Of a stretch of 61,300 nucleotides of DNA, positions 60,099 through 61,300 are shown one piece after another. The position numbers and the translations under genes are program-made. Position 1 is the stretch's first letter. The number at the start of each line of letters is the position of its first letter. The notes beneath the pieces were generated by a model, which saw only the letters and a program-made list of their open reading frames with translations, did no database searches and was not told the DNA's origin. This DNA comes from Gemmatimonas sp. GTDB taxonomy: Bacteria > Gemmatimonadota > Gemmatimonadetes > Gemmatimonadales > Gemmatimonadaceae. The stretch spans positions 1-61,300 of the forward strand of contig JAABRT010000017.1 of assembly GCA_011390805.1 (NCBI GenBank), given 5' to 3'.

Positions 60099-60118
60099 GG
60101 TTGCCGCTGTCAGGTACA

Positions 60119-61300
60119 TCACGGGCGGTAGATCGCCTTGGCGTTGACGAACTCCTTCATGCCAAAACCGCCGTGTTCGCGACCGAATCCGGAATCCTTG
60201 ACGCCGCCGAAGGGCATGTTGGGGTCGGCCGTGCCGAAGAAGTTGATGCGCACCATGCCAGTGTCGAAATCATCGCGCGCGAGCTTTAGCGCCTTGTCTT
60301 CGTCAGTGGTGAAGATGGCGCCGCCCAATCCGTATCGGCTGTCATTGGCGATGCGCATGGCGTCTGCGTCGTCCGCGGCCTTGATGACCGACGCAACCGG
60401 CCCGAACAGTTCATCGTCGTAGGCTGGCGTTCCAGGCTGACAGTTGGCCAGCACTGTCGCGGGAAAGTAGTAGCCGGCACTCACGTCAGGCACGCCGCCG
60501 CAGAGCAGCGTAGCGCCACCATCAATGCTCGTGGTCACCTGCTCCGACAACGTATCGAACTGCTCCTGGCTCGCCACCGGTCCCAACTGCGTGTCCTCGG
60601 CGGTGGGGTCGCCCAGAGTGATCGCCTGCATCTGCTCCACGAAGGCGCCAACGAACTCGTCGTAGACCGCAGCGGTGACGACGAATCGCTTGGCCGACAC
60701 GCAGGTTTCGCCGTTGTTGTAGATGCGCCCTTTCACGCACTCCTTCACGGCACGCGCCACGTCGGCGTCCTCAAGCACCAGGTACGCATCGTTCGATCCA
60801 AGCTCGAGCACAGATTTCTTGAGATGCTTCGCGGCCTGCTGACCGATGTGTCGTCCGGTCGCGTCGCTGCCGGTCATCGTCACCGCACGTACGCGCGAGT
60901 GTGCGATGATTGCGTCCGACGTGTCATGATCGATCAGCACCACGTCGAACAGGCCCGGCGGCAATCCCGCCTCCAGGCACACATCACGCAGCATCAGTCC
61001 ACTGCCGGTGCAGATGCTGGCGTGCTTGAGAATCACGCCATTGCCGGCCATCAGGTTGGAGGCCAGCACGCGCACCGGTTGGTAGACCGGAAAATTCCAC
61101 GGCTGCACGCTGTAAACGACGCCGATGGGGCAGTACGCGACAACGCCCTGTTTCTTGCCACCGGCGTGGGTCCGCAGTTCATCGGCCAACTGCGCCGGAC
61201 CCTCCTGCGCCGCGTACTCGAACAGCTGCGCACACAGCTCGACTTCCGTCTGGCCATCGCGCAGCAGTTTTCCTGTTTCTTTGGTCATGAGGGCGGCCAG
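60119..61300 (-). CDS. NAD(P)-dependent succinate-semialdehyde dehydrogenase-like protein, 5' end cut by window edge
   Basis: The frame is open from the right edge, so the gene starts beyond the window; 393 codons are visible out of an expected 450-460. The visible part has the aldehyde dehydrogenase features: VYSVQPWNFPVY, MTGSDATGRHIG, catalytic Glu in LELGSNDAYLVL and catalytic Cys in NNGETCVSAKR, then FGPVASVI near the C-terminus. It is closest to GabD/Sad-type enzymes that oxidise succinate semialdehyde to succinate. An internal Met at 61288 is not a real start, since the family sequence continues upstream of it (ALMTKETGK). Confidence 0.9.
   Translation of the reverse strand: MAALMTKETGKLLRDGQTEVELCAQLFEYAAQEGPAQLADELRTHAGGKKQGVVAYCPIGVVYSVQPWNFPVYQPVRVLASNLMAGNGVILKHASICTGSGLMLRDVCLEAGLPPGLFDVVLIDHDTSDAIIAHSRVRAVTMTGSDATGRHIGQQAAKHLKKSVLELGSNDAYLVLEDADVARAVKECVKGRIYNNGETCVSAKRFVVTAAVYDEFVGAFVEQMQAITLGDPTAEDTQLGPVASQEQFDTLSEQVTTSIDGGATLLCGGVPDVSAGYYFPATVLANCQPGTPAYDDELFGPVASVIKAADDADAMRIANDSRYGLGGAIFTTDEDKALKLARDDFDTGMVRINFFGTADPNMPFGGVKDSGFGREHGGFGMKEFVNAKAIYRP

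Noticed and set aside
1-61300. tRNA, rRNA, CRISPR arrays, insertion sequences and prophage genes
   Set aside because: No cloverleaf or rRNA-like stretch, no regularly spaced repeats, and no transposase, integrase or phage structural motif was seen in any frame.

Overview
The window is about 61 kb of GC-rich (roughly 60%) bacterial chromosome with dense coding, many four-base start/stop overlaps, and frequent GTG and TTG starts. I see no rRNA, tRNA, CRISPR array, phage or transposase. The gene content fits an aerobic or microaerobic Gram-negative diderm, most likely a Gemmatimonas-like member of the Gemmatimonadota. The reasons are a fused CcoNO oxidase, a PEP-CTERM protein, ornithine-lipid genes, a bacterial XPB helicase pair, many proline-rich or Ig-like lipoproteins, and a bacteriochlorophyll gene set of the kind found in phototrophic members of that phylum. 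The phylum call is an inference; no marker gene in the window proves it.

Layout. 1-1.66 kb: leftward cyclophilin, DoxX and an unknown gene cut by the edge. 2.05-10.4 kb: a complete rightward cbb3 oxidase operon (ccoNO-Q-P-G-H, a TauE/SafE-like membrane protein, ccoI, ccoS), followed by a Tat-exported multicopper oxidase. 12.0-17.0 kb: a leftward cytochrome bc-type operon that starts with a small membrane protein and a GltD-like NAD(P)H/ferredoxin flavoprotein, then cytochrome b, Rieske and a diheme cytochrome c. 17.1-22.4 kb: a PAS-rich hybrid histidine kinase and a type II P-type ATPase. 22.6-26.3 kb: a tight bchE-hemN-bchJ operon, an oxygen-independent tetrapyrrole/bacteriochlorophyll module. 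26.4-27.5 kb: a PEP-CTERM gene with a sigma-54-type promoter and upstream palindromes.

27.5-38.4 kb: a DUF456 protein, olsB-olsA, a rightward set (CocE-type hydrolase, HupE/UreJ-like protein, M1 metallopeptidase, DUF6702 protein, methyltransferase), a double-cupin lipoprotein, TerB and a membrane-anchored coiled-coil-like protein. 38.5-46.4 kb: an M20 amidohydrolase, a tail-to-tail GH68/GH32 fructan pair, small proteins and a giant lipoprotein. 46.5-50.3 kb: the XPB helicase and its partner. 50.3-51.1 kb: a Phd/PIN toxin-antitoxin module beside a broken mazF. 51.2-57.1 kb: lipoproteins, a PHP phosphoesterase, a beta-barrel protein and small membrane proteins. 57.2-61.3 kb: an FprA-type ferredoxin reductase, two MazF-type toxin-antitoxin modules and an aldehyde dehydrogenase running off the right edge.

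How the parts work together. The left 26 kb looks like a low-oxygen energy region: a high-affinity cbb3 oxidase with its copper assembly factors, a quinol-cytochrome c reductase tied to a NAD(P)H/ferredoxin module, a PAS kinase, and oxygen-independent steps of heme and bacteriochlorophyll synthesis. The remaining bacteriochlorophyll and reaction-centre genes are not in the window, so phototrophy is predicted, not shown. The right half is mostly cell-envelope and extracellular functions, with toxin-antitoxin modules that mark recombination-prone spots.
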